The notes beneath the pieces were generated by a model. It was not told the origin of the DNA and ran no database searches. It was given only the letters and a program-made list of their open reading frames with translations. A DNA stretch of 64,000 nucleotides from Mucilaginibacter pankratovii (GTDB lineage Bacteria; Bacteroidota; Bacteroidia; Sphingobacteriales; Sphingobacteriaceae), in contig NZ_JACWMY010000003.1 in NCBI RefSeq assembly GCF_014773265.1, forward strand, positions 62,001 through 126,000. The letters run 5' to 3'. This document shows positions 63,738 through 64,000 of the stretch, in pieces. Each line of letters opens with the position of its first letter. The first letter of the stretch is position 1. The position numbers and the translations under genes are program-made.

Positions 63738-63880
63738 AGGTTAGTTGATTAGAGGTTAGGAACCCCGGATCGACCACTGACCGATATAAAACAAGAAAGC
63801 CACGATACATCGTGGCTTTCTTGTTTTATAAATATTTTATTCTTTCTAATCTCTACTTAACTAACCTGTAATCTCCAGCC
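63736..63880. repeat. stuttered-arm inverted repeat, copy B, around a terminator
   Basis: AGAGGTTAGTTGATTAGAGG (63736-63757 region) and the inverse-like TAATCTCTACTTAACTAACC (63848-63867) enclose the terminator below. Same units as copy A at 30008. Confidence 0.6.
63791..63827 (+). terminator. strong hairpin terminator
   Basis: ACAAGAAAGCCACGAT (63791-63806) pairs perfectly with its inverse (63809-63824), 16 bp, 2-base loop, then TTT. Confidence 0.85.
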
Positions 63881-63888
63881 TCTTACCC

Positions 63889-64000
63889 CTAATTCCCCTT
63901 CTTGTCCCCATCCGTAATGGATTTGATGAGGCTACCCCAGGCAAGCGGGTTGAGGAGCGGGTTGGTGATGGAATGCGAGTTAACCAGGTTTGTATGCATT
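63889..64000 (-). CDS. unknown protein, C-terminal fragment at window edge
   Basis: Open to the right edge on the minus strand. The last 36 residues read MHTNLVNSHSITNPLLNPLA and on to a TAG at 63889, ending TDGDKKGN. Too little is visible to name it, but the frame and stop fit a gene end opposite def. Confidence 0.55.
   Translation of the reverse strand, partial: MHTNLVNSHSITNPLLNPLAWGSLIKSITDGDKKGN

Overview
The window looks like chromosome from a Bacteroidota bacterium of the Sphingobacteriaceae, most like Mucilaginibacter or Pedobacter; the genus is inferred from protein style, not from a search. The evidence is the TTTG-N19/20-TAnnTTTG promoters, the lack of Shine-Dalgarno sites, the many LytS/LytTR and AraC regulators, the split DsbD, the birA / rsfS-ftsH-LUD gene neighbourhood and the SusD-free secretome of M28, S15 and M16 peptidases. 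No rRNA, CRISPR array, integrase or transposase gene was seen. One gene is cut by each edge of the window.

Layout. 1-13.6 kb: M28B glutamate-carboxypeptidase-like peptidase, Tat-type dienelactone hydrolase, two secreted or membrane unknowns, a small membrane protein plus DoxX-like protein, a LytS/LytTR pair followed closely by an S15 X-Pro peptidase, a lipoprotein, a HopJ-like protein, and an AraC regulator with a short-chain dehydrogenase. 13.8-20.2 kb: two surface lipoproteins, then a periplasmic molybdenum hydroxylase operon (IorB-IorA-dihaem cytochrome c). Three genes here are broken by four single-base frameshifts; nothing comparable was seen elsewhere in the window. 21.4-24.2 kb: two near-identical initiator tRNAs transcribed away from era and der, driven by what looks like one palindromic two-way promoter. 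24.2-34 kb: a RelE/ParE-type toxin-antitoxin pair, a UvrD-like helicase fused to a nuclease domain, an M28 aminopeptidase, and an ABC exporter with a 70-residue membrane protein opposite a second LytS/LytTR pair. 34-42.8 kb: housekeeping (pfkA, split DsbD, birA, rsfS, ftsH, LUD protein, metallophosphatase).

43.2-46.8 kb: an uncharacterised signalling module in which two paralogous seven-helix membrane proteins flank a HisKA_3 histidine kinase and are followed by a LuxR-type response regulator. 46.9-54.7 kb: PA0069-type radical SAM protein, secreted unknown, an AhpD-like/NTF2-like/AraC operon, zinc-ribbon and Nif3-like proteins, TM2, DUF2752 and DUF4199 membrane proteins. 54.8-64 kb: mfd, the DarTG toxin-antitoxin pair that modifies DNA, slipin, hpt, an M16 protease and def.

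Between genes lie several families of gene-free inverted repeats: elements with TTGACTCACCCC ends (52.7 and 61.7 kb, in opposite orientation), a related CCTCTCC element (53.8 kb), a long REP-like palindrome (34.0 kb), arms built from short AG(A/G)TTAG repeats (30.0 and 63.8 kb), and a recurring terminator hairpin with a GCCTCAAATC-type arm. They look like genome-wide dispersed repeats. The observations most worth following are the seven-helix/kinase module, the palindromic promoter, the frameshift cluster and the repeat families.
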